Assembly: GCA_041287365.1 (NCBI GenBank)
Contig: JBEULL010000003.1
Location: 23,260 to 87,259, forward strand
Direction of reading: 5' to 3'
DNA: 64,000 bases
Origin: JAQVIJ01 sp041287365
GTDB lineage: Bacteria > Desulfobacterota > Dissulfuribacteria > Dissulfuribacterales > DYLC01
A program made the translations under genes and the position numbers. Below are positions 51,133 through 61,558 of this stretch, one piece after another (position 1 is the stretch's first letter; every line of letters starts with the position of its first letter). The notes under the pieces were generated by a model. The model had not been told where the DNA came from. It did not search any database and was given only the letters and a program-made list of their open reading frames with translations.

Positions 51133-53892
51133 TTAATTTTTATTGAATAACGTCCCTGATTGCCTTTGCCTTGTGAGCATCTTCTCAAATTCGATGATCA
51201 CCATCACTATCCCGCCACATACAAAGATCAAAATCCATTCGAACCAACCAATGGATGCGCTGTGAAACAGCCTCTGCATAATGGGAATATAAGTATAGAC
51301 AAGCTGCAAAACCAAGGTAAACCCTGCCCCCCAGAAGACCCATGAATTCGAGAAGAAGTCGTCTTTTAATAAGTGTGCTGTGAGGTGACGACAATTGAAT
51401 AGATAACAAAGCTCCATGATGACAAATGCATTCACTGCAATGGTTCTGGCCTGCGATAGGCTGTAACCATTGGAGATCGCCCACTCAAAGAGCCCGAAGC
51501 TCAAAAGGAGGAGCAGTGTTCCCACGATGACTATGCGAAGGATCAAGGAGCGTGTTAGAATCGGGGCGTTCACATCCCTTGGTGACCGGTCCATTATGTC
51601 CGGCTCTTTGGGCTCAAAGGCCAACATAAGGCCCAAAAACACCGCAGTTGTCATGTTTATCCACAGGATCTGCACAGGCAATATGGGAAGGGTCACTCCT
51701 AAAAGCATGGCAGCCAGGATCACGAACCCCTCTCCTAAATTAGTGGGCAGTGTCCATACGATGAATTTGGTCAGGTTATCGAATATACACCTCCCCTCCT
51801 CCACCGCTCTCTCGATGGAGCTGAAGTTATCGTCCACCAGGACCATATCCGCTGCCTCTCTGGCCACATCCGTACCGTTTTTGCCCATGGCAACACCGAT
51901 ATCAGCGGCCTTGAGTGCAGGCGCATCGTTTACGCCGTCTCCGGTCATGGCAACGATGTGCCCCCTGGATTGCAGGGCCTGCACCAGTCGCATCTTCTGA
52001 ACCGGACTTACCCGTGCAAACACCGTAATGTCCTCTATTCGATCTTTGAGCTCCTCATAGGACATCTGGTTCAGTTCCTGACCGGTAACTGCTACAATCT
52101 CCCCCTGTTGCGATTTAACATCAAGGGAACCAGAATTCGTTTGGGCGAACGAAGTCGGCGCCAATCCTATGGCTTCAGCAATGGCCTTTGCGGTCACCAC
52201 ATGATCCCCTGTGATCATCTTCACATCGATTCCAGCCCGATGGCAGGCCGCGACCGCCTGAATCGCCTCCTCCCGTGGTGGATCTATCATGGCCTGAAGC
52301 CCTAAGAACACAAGCCCTTCCCGCACATCCTCGTGAGTCAGCTGGTCGTCTGGATAGTCAAAACGGGCTGCAAAGGCTAAGACACGAAAGCCCCTGTTTG
52401 CCATCTCACGGACGGTTTCCAGGATCTTTTCAGGAAAACACCGAGTGATTTCCCCCTTTATCCCCAGCTCTTTGTTGCATCTTCTGACAATCACCTCAGG
52501 AGCACCTTTCAGATAGATCACCTTCGAACCATTATCTTTCCTATAAAGGGTTGCCATGTATTGATATTCGGATTCAAATGGCAGGACATCCAATTTGGAA
52601 TGGCTATGGTGCAAATCCTGTTGGAAACAGCCCAATTTAGCCCCAGACACCAGGAGTGCCCCTTCTGTTGGATCTCCAACCACTTCCACTAAACCATCCT
52701 TATCAACCAACTTGCTGTCGTTACAGAGGACTCCAGCATGAATGGTCTCCAGAACCGACCTGTTTTTCATTGCATTCGAAGGGATGATCTCTCCCTCAGG
52801 TGTGTAGCCCATGCCTGTCAATGTGTAGCGCATTCCACCTGCATATATCTCTTGGACTGTCATCTGATTCTGAGTCAGGGTTCCGGTTTTATCGGAACAG
52901 ATGACCGTAGTTGATCCCAGGGTCTCCACTGCAGGGAGTTTTCGAATGATGGCATTCTTTTTGGCCATTCGAGAGACACCTATGGCTAAGGTGATGGTAA
53001 TGGCAGCCGGAAGTCCCTCTGGTATAGCACCCACAGCTAAGGCCACGGCAGCCATGAAGACCTGCTCGAAGGGCTCCTTCCGCCAGAGCCCCAGGGCGAT
53101 CACCCCTCCAGCCAATGCCAAGATGACATAGAGAAGAAAGGTGCTGAAGGAGGCCATCTTGCGGGTAAGGGGTGTGCTTATGTCCTGAGCGCTGGCAATG
53201 AGCCCTGCTATGCGCCCCACTTCCGTATGGTCTCCAGTGGCCACCACCACGCCTTGGGCCTGACCAAAGGTCACGAGGGATGATGCAAATGCCATGTTGG
53301 TGCGATCCGCTATGCCTACATCCATTGACACTGGTTCCACGTGTTTGGACACAGGGACCGACTCGCCTGTCAAGGCCGATTCATTCACCTGCAGGTCCCG
53401 CACACGAATGAGCCTGAGGTCAGCAGGGACCTTATCCCCGCTCTGAAGTAATACGATATCGCCCAGCACCAACTCATCCACAGGGATACGATGCCTTTTC
53501 CCGGCCCTTAATACCGTTGTCTCAGCAATCAGCATGTTGGAAAGGGCTGATAGGGCGCGTATTGCCTTGGATTCCTGAATGAAACCGATAACGGCATTCA
53601 GGAGCACCACACCGAAGATTACGGAGCTATCCACCCACTCTCCTAACCATGCAGTAACAAGGCCTGCGATGATCAGGATATAGACCAGTGGCTGGTGAAA
53701 TTGTAGGAGAAACCTGATTAATGGCCCCTTGCCTTTGGCTTGGGATATGCGGTTTGGGCCGTATCGGGCCAGCCGACGAGCGACTTCCTTTTCAGTCAGT
53801 CCCCTGTTGGAATCAACCTCGATGAGTGATAGAGTCTCTTGCACGGAGAGGCTGTGCCAGTTGTTGGGCTGGTTGTCACGAATAATGCTCAC
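51133..53892 (-). CDS. P-type cation ATPase, type II (Ca2+/Na+/K+-like)
   Basis: 919 residues, single polypeptide with ten hydrophobic segments. Actuator motif LTGESVPVSKH, ion-site AIPEGLPAAITITLAIGVSR, phosphorylation site CSDKTGTLTQNQMTVQ (Asp), nucleotide-domain KGAPEVIVRRC and hinge MTGDGVNDAPALKAADIGVA. The PEGLP motif places it with type II pumps (Ca2+, Na+, Mg2+). N-terminal cation-ATPase region SVQETLSLIEVDSNRGLTEK. Exact ion unknown. Monocistronic, divergent from the binding-protein gene. Confidence 0.93.
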   Translation of the reverse strand: MSIIRDNQPNNWHSLSVQETLSLIEVDSNRGLTEKEVARRLARYGPNRISQAKGKGPLIRFLLQFHQPLVYILIIAGLVTAWLGEWVDSSVIFGVVLLNAVIGFIQESKAIRALSALSNMLIAETTVLRAGKRHRIPVDELVLGDIVLLQSGDKVPADLRLIRVRDLQVNESALTGESVPVSKHVEPVSMDVGIADRTNMAFASSLVTFGQAQGVVVATGDHTEVGRIAGLIASAQDISTPLTRKMASFSTFLLYVILALAGGVIALGLWRKEPFEQVFMAAVALAVGAIPEGLPAAITITLAIGVSRMAKKNAIIRKLPAVETLGSTTVICSDKTGTLTQNQMTVQEIYAGGMRYTLTGMGYTPEGEIIPSNAMKNRSVLETIHAGVLCNDSKLVDKDGLVEVVGDPTEGALLVSGAKLGCFQQDLHHSHSKLDVLPFESEYQYMATLYRKDNGSKVIYLKGAPEVIVRRCNKELGIKGEITRCFPEKILETVREMANRGFRVLAFAARFDYPDDQLTHEDVREGLVFLGLQAMIDPPREEAIQAVAACHRAGIDVKMITGDHVVTAKAIAEAIGLAPTSFAQTNSGSLDVKSQQGEIVAVTGQELNQMSYEELKDRIEDITVFARVSPVQKMRLVQALQSRGHIVAMTGDGVNDAPALKAADIGVAMGKNGTDVAREAADMVLVDDNFSSIERAVEEGRCIFDNLTKFIVWTLPTNLGEGFVILAAMLLGVTLPILPVQILWINMTTAVFLGLMLAFEPKEPDIMDRSPRDVNAPILTRSLILRIVIVGTLLLLLSFGLFEWAISNGYSLSQARTIAVNAFVIMELCYLFNCRHLTAHLLKDDFFSNSWVFWGAGFTLVLQLVYTYIPIMQRLFHSASIGWFEWILIFVCGGIVMVIIEFEKMLTRQRQSGTLFNKN

Positions 53893-54092
53893 TATTCCAT
53901 CCTTTCAGCACGTTTGGAAAAGATAGGGATTCCGTGCCTTGATTATTTGCGCATTTGAGGTAAAAGAGCTGGGCTATCCCTGTGTAACTTATTCTGTTAA
54001 TAACAGGATACTACAAAAATCCATAGTCACCTTGTTCAAAATTTATGCAACAATCTGTCGGCGTTTCATAACTCTGTTATATTGCACACACT

Positions 54093-55235
54093 ATGGTCAA
54101 TATCATTCGATTATCATGCATCTTTGTGGTAGTTGTCCTACTGACGATGCCATTTTCGGCAATAGGTCAAGAACCGCCGCTCTTAGTCGGCCAATCCTGT
54201 GCCCTTACAGGGCCAGCAAAAAATCTTGGGTTAGGTATGCGAGCAGGCCTGCTCGCTGCATTCGCCCAGATCAATGAAGGCGGTGGAGTAAAGGACCGCA
54301 AGCTTCAGCTCATCAGCCTTGATGATAGCTATGAACCTGACAGGGCTGTAGCCAATACTATCCGCTTAATCAATGAATATCAGGTCTTTCTTCTGATAGG
54401 GGAAGTGGGCACCCCCACATCGCGTGCGGTATTACCCCTCATAGAACGATACAAAATACCATTCTTTGCCCCATTCACAGGCGATGAACTCCTACGCACA
54501 CCATTCAATCCCCTGATCATCAATGTAAGGCCAGGCTATTATCAGGAGATGGAGGCCATTAGCCGCTATCTTGTGGAGAAAAAAGGGCTAAAACGCATAG
54601 CGTGTTTTTATCAGAACGATACCTATGGATTTGCCGGATTGATGGGTTTGGAATCGGCCATGAAGAGACGAGGCATGTCCCTGGTGGCACAAGGAAGTTA
54701 CGAAAGAAACACCGTGGCGGTCATGGGGGCACTGAGAAAGATCGCAGCCAAAAAACCGAATGCCATCGTCATGGTTGGGGCATACAGTGCCTGTGCAGAG
54801 TTTATCAAATTATACAAAACCAAGGTCCGAACCAATCCTATTTTTTGTAATATAAGCTTTGTTGGAACAGAAAGTCTGGCTCATGAATTAGGAAATTACG
54901 GCACAGATGTGATAGTATCTCAGGTAGTGCCGGATCCTATGACTGAAACATTACCCATTGCTAAAGAGTATCGAAAAGCTATGGACCGCTACCAACATGA
55001 CAATCCCATAAGCTTTACAAGCTTCGAAGGTTATATAGCAGGAAGACTATTTGCAAAAGTAATAGAAACAATGAATGAAAAACTGACACGAGAAAACTTT
55101 ATCAAGACTCTTGAGCATATAAAAACCTTTAACATTGGAGGCCTAATACTCCAATTTGGCAAAAATGATCACCAAGGACTTGATGAGATTTATCTAACAA
55201 CTATCTATCCAAGCATTCACATATTACAAGATTAA
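54093..55235 (+). CDS. Periplasmic ligand-binding protein, branched-chain amino acid type
   Basis: Type I periplasmic binding protein (LIV-BP/amide family), 380 residues. Signal peptide MVNIIRLSCIFVVVVLLTMP, cut near AIG-Q. Two-lobe fold strings: VGQSCALTGPAKNLGLGMRA, LLIGEVGTPTSRAVLPLIER, IACFYQNDTYGFAGLMGLES. No permease or ATPase genes are nearby; instead a histidine kinase follows after 5 bases. It may therefore act as the sensor protein for the kinase rather than as an importer; that is inference. No ribosome site is evident. Confidence 0.88.
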   Translation: MVNIIRLSCIFVVVVLLTMPFSAIGQEPPLLVGQSCALTGPAKNLGLGMRAGLLAAFAQINEGGGVKDRKLQLISLDDSYEPDRAVANTIRLINEYQVFLLIGEVGTPTSRAVLPLIERYKIPFFAPFTGDELLRTPFNPLIINVRPGYYQEMEAISRYLVEKKGLKRIACFYQNDTYGFAGLMGLESAMKRRGMSLVAQGSYERNTVAVMGALRKIAAKKPNAIVMVGAYSACAEFIKLYKTKVRTNPIFCNISFVGTESLAHELGNYGTDVIVSQVVPDPMTETLPIAKEYRKAMDRYQHDNPISFTSFEGYIAGRLFAKVIETMNEKLTRENFIKTLEHIKTFNIGGLILQFGKNDHQGLDEIYLTTIYPSIHILQD

Positions 55236-55240
55236 AAAAT

Positions 55241-57625
55241 ATGCCGAAGCAAATATCACTATCATCAACACCATTTTATACTGCATCAGCGGTTGTAATA
55301 ATGCTTGGCATTTTAATGGCGACTGTTTTTATTATAAATGAGTATAATGCATTCAACAAACATATCGAAAATATAAAGGCACAATTTAAAGAACAATATA
55401 GAGATAGATTACAAGAAGAGATGGATAAAATAATAAATTATATTACTGAACATAACAAACAAGTCAATTCACAAATTGAAAAAGAATTACGACAAAAAGT
55501 ACAATCGGCATATACTATTGCCTCTCATATACACAATATTTATGAAAAAGATCAAAATACTGACCAATTAAAACAAATGGTATTAGAATTATTGAGACCT
55601 ATCCGTTGGAGTGAAGATAATGGTTTTTATTTTATAGTCGATATAAAAACTGATATATTTCAACTTTATGCCGACGATCCAGGAATAGAAAATTTAAACA
55701 TATCTTCAGTATTTAATGAAAAATCAGGCATGAGTGTCGATCAACTACTTTCTACTATTCAAGAAAAAGGAGCTAACTTTTTTGAATATACCACTCATAA
55801 GCCAGGATTTCCTCAACTACTTCTTGTAAAATCGGCGTTTATCAAATATTTCGAACCATTCGATTGGATCATAGGCGCAGAAGTCTATAAAAAAGGTATT
55901 GAAGAGATGCTTCAGGCGGAATTACTGGATCGCATTCGATTGATGCACTTTGGAACAGATGGTAATTTTTTCATCTTTCGCAAAGACGGCACCATTCTGA
56001 CACATACTGATAAACACCTCATCGGCAGATCTATTCTGAATATCTCAGATGAGAAAGGAATGGATTATGGCAAAAAACTATTCGATATAGGTATAAATTC
56101 AATAAATGACAATTATATAGAATTGATGATAACAACAAACGACACCAAACAAAATAGATTGTTCCTAATAAAACCGTATAATAATTGGGATTGGATTATT
56201 TGCGCAAATATCTCGATGAGTGAATTAAATAGAGCGATACAGACACAAACCACTACTTATCGGATTATTTTAACAAAAAATATCATTTTATTTCTGCTAT
56301 TATTGGGTATTGCGATTGTCATCTTGTTGTTTGCTTCTTATTTCTATTCATTCAAATTAAAAAACAATATCGATAAATTTACATTATTTTTCAAAAAAGC
56401 AATCAATGAAAAGACCAAAATTCAAGAGTCGGATATGATTTTTAATGAATTTATACAATTGAGCCAATTGGCAAATGCAATGATCGATGATTTAATTGCA
56501 TATGAATGGCATAAAAAGCAAGATGAAATCAGACTAAATACTTTATTAGAACTTGCAAATATAAAAAATATTTTTGATAAAACTATTTATAAAATTGTAT
56601 TGCATAAAATATTATTTATAACAAACAGTAAAGCTGCTTACTTATCTATTGTAGATAACAATCTCAAACAATTAAATATTATTGTTTTAGAATTCAATAA
56701 TTTTCAAGAGTATGCCACAAATTTTACCGATAATACATTGCCGAATCAGATTATCAAGCTACAAAATTCCATTATCTGTAATGATCCCAATTCTTGCACT
56801 CATCAATCACACCCATATTCACTACAACTTCACAGACATTTAGATGTCCCTTTCATACATGAAGGTGATACAGTTCTCGTTGCAGGCGTATGCAATGCAG
56901 AAAAAGATTACGAAATGTATGATGCCAATCAGATTGCACTGATTCTAAATGGACTATGGCTGCAAATCTTAAGAATGCTGGCGGAGGCCGAAATGCTTGC
57001 GCTGGAACGCCAAGTTATAGCCATATCCGAACAGGAACGCAGCAACATCGGTAAAGACTTACATGATAATCTCTGTTCCCATTTAAGCGGTGTGGAACTG
57101 CTCACAAAGGCATTGGCTCATAAGGCTCGAGATGACAATCAGGCCATAGCCCAACAACTTGAAACCATTCGCACTCTGATAAAAGAAGCAGTGGAAAAGG
57201 CAAGGCAATTAGCACACGGTCTATATCCAGTACACATAGCAAAAGATGGCATAGAAACCGCTATTGAAGCCATGACGTTGGAAATTCAACAACTTTTTCA
57301 TATAAATTGCACATGTTCTTTTTATGGAACCATAAGATGGTCTGACCACAATATACCAACGCAGGTATATTGCATTGTTCGTGAAGCAGTATTCAATGCA
57401 GCAAAACATGCTGAATCAGAACATATTCATATTGAATGTAGGACATCAGATAATTATCTAAACGTCACAGTGATGGATGACGGCAAGGGTTTCGATATGG
57501 ATGACAAACATAACGGCTTAGGATTACACACCATGCGATATAGGGCAAAGGCCATCGGTGCCACATTAAAAATCGTGTCCATGCCATCCCAGGGCACAAC
57601 CATCACACTTTCAGTGGAGATTTAG
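55241..57625 (+). CDS. Cache-domain sensor histidine kinase, NarX/DegS (HisKA_3) type
   Basis: 794 residues. Membrane helix about 13-34, a double-Cache-like sensor region (about 100-310; RWSEDNGFYFIVDIKTDIFQ, PFDWIIGAEVYK, FFIFRKDGTILTHTDKHLIG), second helix about 345-367, a GAF-like region (about 430-580), HisKA_3 with SEQERSNIGKDLHDNLCSHL (His near 608), and HATPase_c with REAVFNAAKHAESEH and MDDGKGFDM. The base composition is AT-rich up to about 56950 and then returns to the window average, so the sensor half may have a separate origin. Followed after 4 bases by its response regulator. Confidence 0.93.
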   Translation: MPKQISLSSTPFYTASAVVIMLGILMATVFIINEYNAFNKHIENIKAQFKEQYRDRLQEEMDKIINYITEHNKQVNSQIEKELRQKVQSAYTIASHIHNIYEKDQNTDQLKQMVLELLRPIRWSEDNGFYFIVDIKTDIFQLYADDPGIENLNISSVFNEKSGMSVDQLLSTIQEKGANFFEYTTHKPGFPQLLLVKSAFIKYFEPFDWIIGAEVYKKGIEEMLQAELLDRIRLMHFGTDGNFFIFRKDGTILTHTDKHLIGRSILNISDEKGMDYGKKLFDIGINSINDNYIELMITTNDTKQNRLFLIKPYNNWDWIICANISMSELNRAIQTQTTTYRIILTKNIILFLLLLGIAIVILLFASYFYSFKLKNNIDKFTLFFKKAINEKTKIQESDMIFNEFIQLSQLANAMIDDLIAYEWHKKQDEIRLNTLLELANIKNIFDKTIYKIVLHKILFITNSKAAYLSIVDNNLKQLNIIVLEFNNFQEYATNFTDNTLPNQIIKLQNSIICNDPNSCTHQSHPYSLQLHRHLDVPFIHEGDTVLVAGVCNAEKDYEMYDANQIALILNGLWLQILRMLAEAEMLALERQVIAISEQERSNIGKDLHDNLCSHLSGVELLTKALAHKARDDNQAIAQQLETIRTLIKEAVEKARQLAHGLYPVHIAKDGIETAIEAMTLEIQQLFHINCTCSFYGTIRWSDHNIPTQVYCIVREAVFNAAKHAESEHIHIECRTSDNYLNVTVMDDGKGFDMDDKHNGLGLHTMRYRAKAIGATLKIVSMPSQGTTITLSVEI

Positions 57626-57629
57626 ATAG

Positions 57630-58286
57630 ATGTTTAAGATAGTCATAGTGGATGACCATCCCATATTTTGTATCGGATTAAAAGAGCTTTTGATTCAGGA
57701 AAAGGACTTTATGGTATGCGACATGGTCGGAAGTATCGCAGCGGCCCGCAAATCCATAACCAAACACCGGCCTGATATGGCCATTATCGATATCTCCCTC
57801 GGACAGGAAAACGGCCTGGATCTTGTGCGAGAGATATCGGAAAACGCTCTTCCAGTCTTTACTCTGGTGCTTTCCATGCACGACGAGATGGTCTGGGCCG
57901 AAAGGGCGCTCCATGCCGGAGCCCGCGGCTATGTCATGAAAAAGGAGGCATCCGACCTCATCATCAAGGCGGTTCAACAGATTCGAAACGGAAAGATATT
58001 CATGAGCGAACAGATCATGTCCCACATGTTGGAGCGTCTCTGCGGCAACACAGGCTGTGAAAACAAAGATGCCATGGAACTGCTCACAGACAGGGAACTA
58101 GAGGTCTTCCGTCTCATAGGATTGGGACTTTCCACTCGAGAGATATCAAACACCCTCAATCTAAGCATCAAAACCGTCGGAACATACCGCGAACGCATCA
58201 AACAAAAGCTGTGTATCAAAAACTCCATGGAACTCACTCGAAAAGCCGTCCTCTGGGCCGAAAAGGAACAACCCGTTAAAACATAG
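57630..58286 (+). CDS. NarL/FixJ-family response regulator
   Basis: 218 residues. Receiver domain with VDDHPIFCIGLK and phospho-Asp54 in MAIIDISLGQENG, and a C-terminal LuxR-type helix-turn-helix (LTDRELEVFRLIGLGLSTRE then ISNTLNLSIKTVGTYRERIK). Partner of the kinase just upstream. It ends 225 bases before fdnG, where three copies of a CTTACAAC-like word are candidate binding sites. Confidence 0.95.
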   Translation: MFKIVIVDDHPIFCIGLKELLIQEKDFMVCDMVGSIAAARKSITKHRPDMAIIDISLGQENGLDLVREISENALPVFTLVLSMHDEMVWAERALHAGARGYVMKKEASDLIIKAVQQIRNGKIFMSEQIMSHMLERLCGNTGCENKDAMELLTDRELEVFRLIGLGLSTREISNTLNLSIKTVGTYRERIKQKLCIKNSMELTRKAVLWAEKEQPVKT

Positions 58287-58324
58287 CGATATTATTGCAA
58301 AATTTCTTTAGAAAGATTCTCCTT

Positions 58325-58370
58325 GTTGTAGGTTGGTAACTTACAACACCCTATCCCATTTTCTTACAAC
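58325..58370. promoter_or_regulatory. Candidate regulator-binding repeats upstream of fdnG
   Basis: The word CTTACAAC occurs at 58340-58347 and 58363-58370 (23 bases apart, about two helical turns) and as GTTGTAGG, its 7/8 inverted match, at 58325-58332. No gene is here. An inverted plus a phased direct repeat is typical of operators for dimeric NarL-type proteins; the neighbouring regulator is the obvious candidate. Not shown experimentally. Confidence 0.45.
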
Positions 58371-58429
58371 AAAAACAGTCTATTGCGACTTTCTTTTCCA
58401 TTGCTTTTCTATATGCTGTTATCGAAACT

Positions 58430-58486
58430 TATAGGCATCATCTATGGACAATAACCCTCTCAACTTTTGAGGGCGTTATGCCTATA
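58430..58486 (+). promoter_or_regulatory. Structured 5' leader hairpin of the fdn operon
   Basis: TATAGGCAT (58430-58438) pairs with ATGCCTATA (58478-58486), and inside CCCTC (58455-58459) pairs with GAGGG (58469-58473). The hairpin ends 25 bases before the fdnG ATG, ahead of its AAGGAGGAAG ribosome site. It may be a binding site or an RNA element controlling the operon. It lacks a T run, so it is not a simple terminator. Confidence 0.45.
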
Positions 58487-58511
58487 GAAAGCTTAATTTA
58501 AGGAGGAAGTT

Positions 58512-61500
58512 ATGGAAAAACTCACGCGAAGGGATTTTCTGGTCATGTCAGGTACAACCGGCGTGGCCCTCTCCACCATCGGCGTAAATCTTGCGCCGCT
58601 CAAGGCCTACGCCGCCGGTCTCACCAAAATGGACCGAGTCAAAAACGCCAAGCAGATCGCTTCCATCTGCTGCTATTGCTCGGTAGGGTGCGGAATCTTA
58701 GGCAGTGTGGACAGTCTCACAGGCAAGATCATCAATGTGGAAGGCGATCCCGAACACCCAATAAACGAAGGCTCCCTGTGCTCAAAGGGCGCAGGGCTCT
58801 TCGGAATCAGTGAAGCCAACGGACACCGCCTCAAAAAGGTCCTTTACAGGGCACCCAGAAGCGACCGTTGGGAGGAAAAGGATTTGTCATGGGCCATAAA
58901 ACGCATAGCCCGTCTCATAAAGGATATGAGAGATAAGGATTTCATCACACATAACGACAAGAATCAGCTCGTAAACCGTGTAGAGACCATCGGCCACTTG
59001 GGGACATCCAATATCAACAACGAAGAGTGCTGGGTGATGAGTGTGGCATGCCGGGCCATGGGCCTGGTATATATCGATCATCAGGCGCGCGTCTGACACA
59101 GCCCGTCTGTAGCGGCTCTGGGAGAGTCGTTCGGCCGTGGCTCCATGACAAATCACTACATCGACCTCAAAAACAGCGACTGCATCCTCATAATGGGAAG
59201 CAATGCCGCGGAACACCACCCCATAGCATTCAAATGGATTCTGCGGGCAAAGGATGAAAGAAACGCCTGCATCATTCATATCGACCCGCGCTACACCCGC
59301 ACCTCCGCCCGCTCAGACTATCATGTGCCACTGCGTTCCGGTACTGATATCGCATTTCTGGGCGGCATGATCAAATACATCCTGGATAACAACCTCATTC
59401 AGGAAGAATATGTCAAACACTACACTAATGCCAGCTTCATAGTGAACCCGAATTTCAAATTCGAAGACGGGCTCTTCTCCGGCTATAATCCAGAAAAGAA
59501 GAGCTACGACAAAGCCACATGGACCATCGAAAAGGACGAAAAGGGCATACCCAAAAGGGATTTGACTCTGCAAGACTCGAATTGTGTGTATCAGCTGCTC
59601 AAACAGCACTACTCCAGATATACCATTGAAAAGGTTTCGGCCATTACAGGAGTGCCCAAAGACCTCATAGAGCGGGTCTATAAGGAGTATGCCTCCACCG
59701 GCACAAAGGATCGGGCAGGGACCATCTGCTACGCCATTGGTTGGACACATCACACAGTGGGAAGCCAGAACATACGGGCCATGTCCATCATTCAGCTCCT
59801 ACTTGGGAATATAGGCATATGCGGCGGTGGCGTGAATGCCCTGCGCGGTGAACCCAATGTGCAGGGGTCCACAGACCATGCAATCCTCTACAACATACTC
59901 CCAGGCTATCTGAAAATGCCCACGGCATCCATTCAGACCCTTGCCGAATACAACGAAAAATACACAACCAAATCCAATGACCCACAGTCCGCCAACTGGT
60001 ATCAGAACTACCCAAAATACTCGGTGAGCTTTCTGAAGGCCATGTTCGGCGATGCAGCCCAACATGAAAACGACTTCGGCTATTCATGGCTACCCAAGCT
60101 GGATGATGGCAAGCATTACTCGCTCATGCACATGTTCGATGCCATGTATCAGGGTAAAATAAAGGGATTTATTGCCTATGGCACAAACCCAGCATGTAGT
60201 GCTCCCAACACCAATAAGGTCCGTGCGGCCCTACAAAAGCTCCAATGGATGGTGAATGTCAATATCTTCGACAACGAAACCGCCTCGTTCTGGAAGGGGC
60301 CCGGTGTGGATTCAAAACGAATAGAAACAGAGGTCTTTTTGTTGCCCGCTGCATCCAGTCTGGAGAAGGCTGGCAGCCAGAGCAACAGCGGCCGCTGGGT
60401 ACAGTGGAAGAACAAGATCGCAAATCCTCCAGGTGATGCCATTTCCGACGGCGATATCGTCATGCGCATCATGGATGAGCTCAAGGCCCTGTATACAGCG
60501 GAAGGCGGCGCATATCCTGATCCTATTCTGAATCTGAAATGGGACTACAAGGACGCTAAAGGCAAATTCGATCCCCTAAAGACAGCTAAACAAATTAATG
60601 GCTACTTCCTAAAAGACACGGAAAATGCCAAAAAAGGGGAGCTTGTACCATCTTTCGGGCTTTTGGCGGCAGATGGCAGCACATCCTGCGGAAACTGGAT
60701 CATGGCAGGCAGTTTCACTCAGAAAGGCGAAAACAAGATGGTCTCAAGGGGTCTTGATGACCCCACAGGCTTAGGCCTGTATTCCAACTGGTCCTATGCC
60801 TGGCCATTGAACCGCCGTATCATCTACAACCGTGCCTCCTGTGATCTGAACGGTAAGCCCTTCAATCCCAAGATGAAGCTGTTGGAATGGACAGGCGACA
60901 AATGGGTTGGAGATGTCCCTGACGGCCCGTGGCCGCCTTTGAGTGATTCAAAGGCAGGCAAACTCCCGTTCATAATGAAACCTGATGGAGTCGCCTCCAT
61001 ATTCGGCCCTGGCATGGTGGAAGGGCCGTTTCCAGAACACTATGAGCCAATGGAAGGGCCTCTAAACAAGAACCTGCTCTCAGGGCAGCTTACCAATCCG
61101 GTAGTTTCGATCTTCAAGACAGAGTTGGACAAGTTTGCAAATGCCGACTCCAAATTTCCGTATGTCTGCACATCATATTCCTGCACTGAACACTGGTGTT
61201 CCGGTGCCATGACTCGCTGGCAACCATGGCTCACAGAGATGCAGCCCGAGGCCTACATCGAGATAGGTGAGAAATTGGCTGCAGAATTAGGCATCAAAAA
61301 CGGCGAGAAGGTCCAGGTGGAATCTGTGCGCGGTTCGGTGAAGTGTGTGGCCATGGTGACCAAACGTTTTCAGCCTTTTACCGTGAACGGCAAGGTGATC
61401 CATCAGGTGGGGCTTCCCTTCAACTATGGCTGGCTCTTTCCAAAAGACAGTGGCGATAGCTGCAATTTTCTAACCGCTGCTGTGGGCTGCCCCAACACCT

Positions 61501-61547
61501 TCTGCCCCGAATACAAGGCATTTATGGTCAATATAAACAAAATTTGA
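58512..61547 (+). CDS. fdnG: Periplasmic formate dehydrogenase alpha subunit, selenocysteine-containing
   Basis: Mo/W-bis(MGD) enzyme oxidising formate to CO2. The frame contains TGA at 59094-59096, read as Sec195 in ARVUHSPSVAALGESFGRGS, the active-site context of FdnG/FdoG. Total 1011 residues, normal. Tat signal LTRRDFLVMSGTTGVALSTI at the N-terminus, [4Fe-4S] Cys in CCYCSVGCGILGS and LCSKG, and later molybdopterin domains (YGTNPACSAPN; YTCT-like YVCTSYSCTEHWC). The same strand continues with the beta and gamma subunits. Ribosome site AAGGAGG. Confidence 0.96.
59112..59130 (+). promoter_or_regulatory. SECIS-like hairpin in fdnG
   Basis: GCGGCTCT-GGG-AGAGTCGT pairs over 8 bp (two G-T wobbles) with a GGG loop, starting 15 nt after the Sec TGA. 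Form and distance match bacterial SECIS elements and the two other hairpins in this window. Confidence 0.65.
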
Positions 61548-61558
61548 GGAGATAAGCC

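Noticed and set aside
58430..58486. Molybdenum cofactor riboswitch before fdnG
   Set aside because: Only a hairpin is visible; I could not match the conserved Moco RNA core, so the specific name is not justified.
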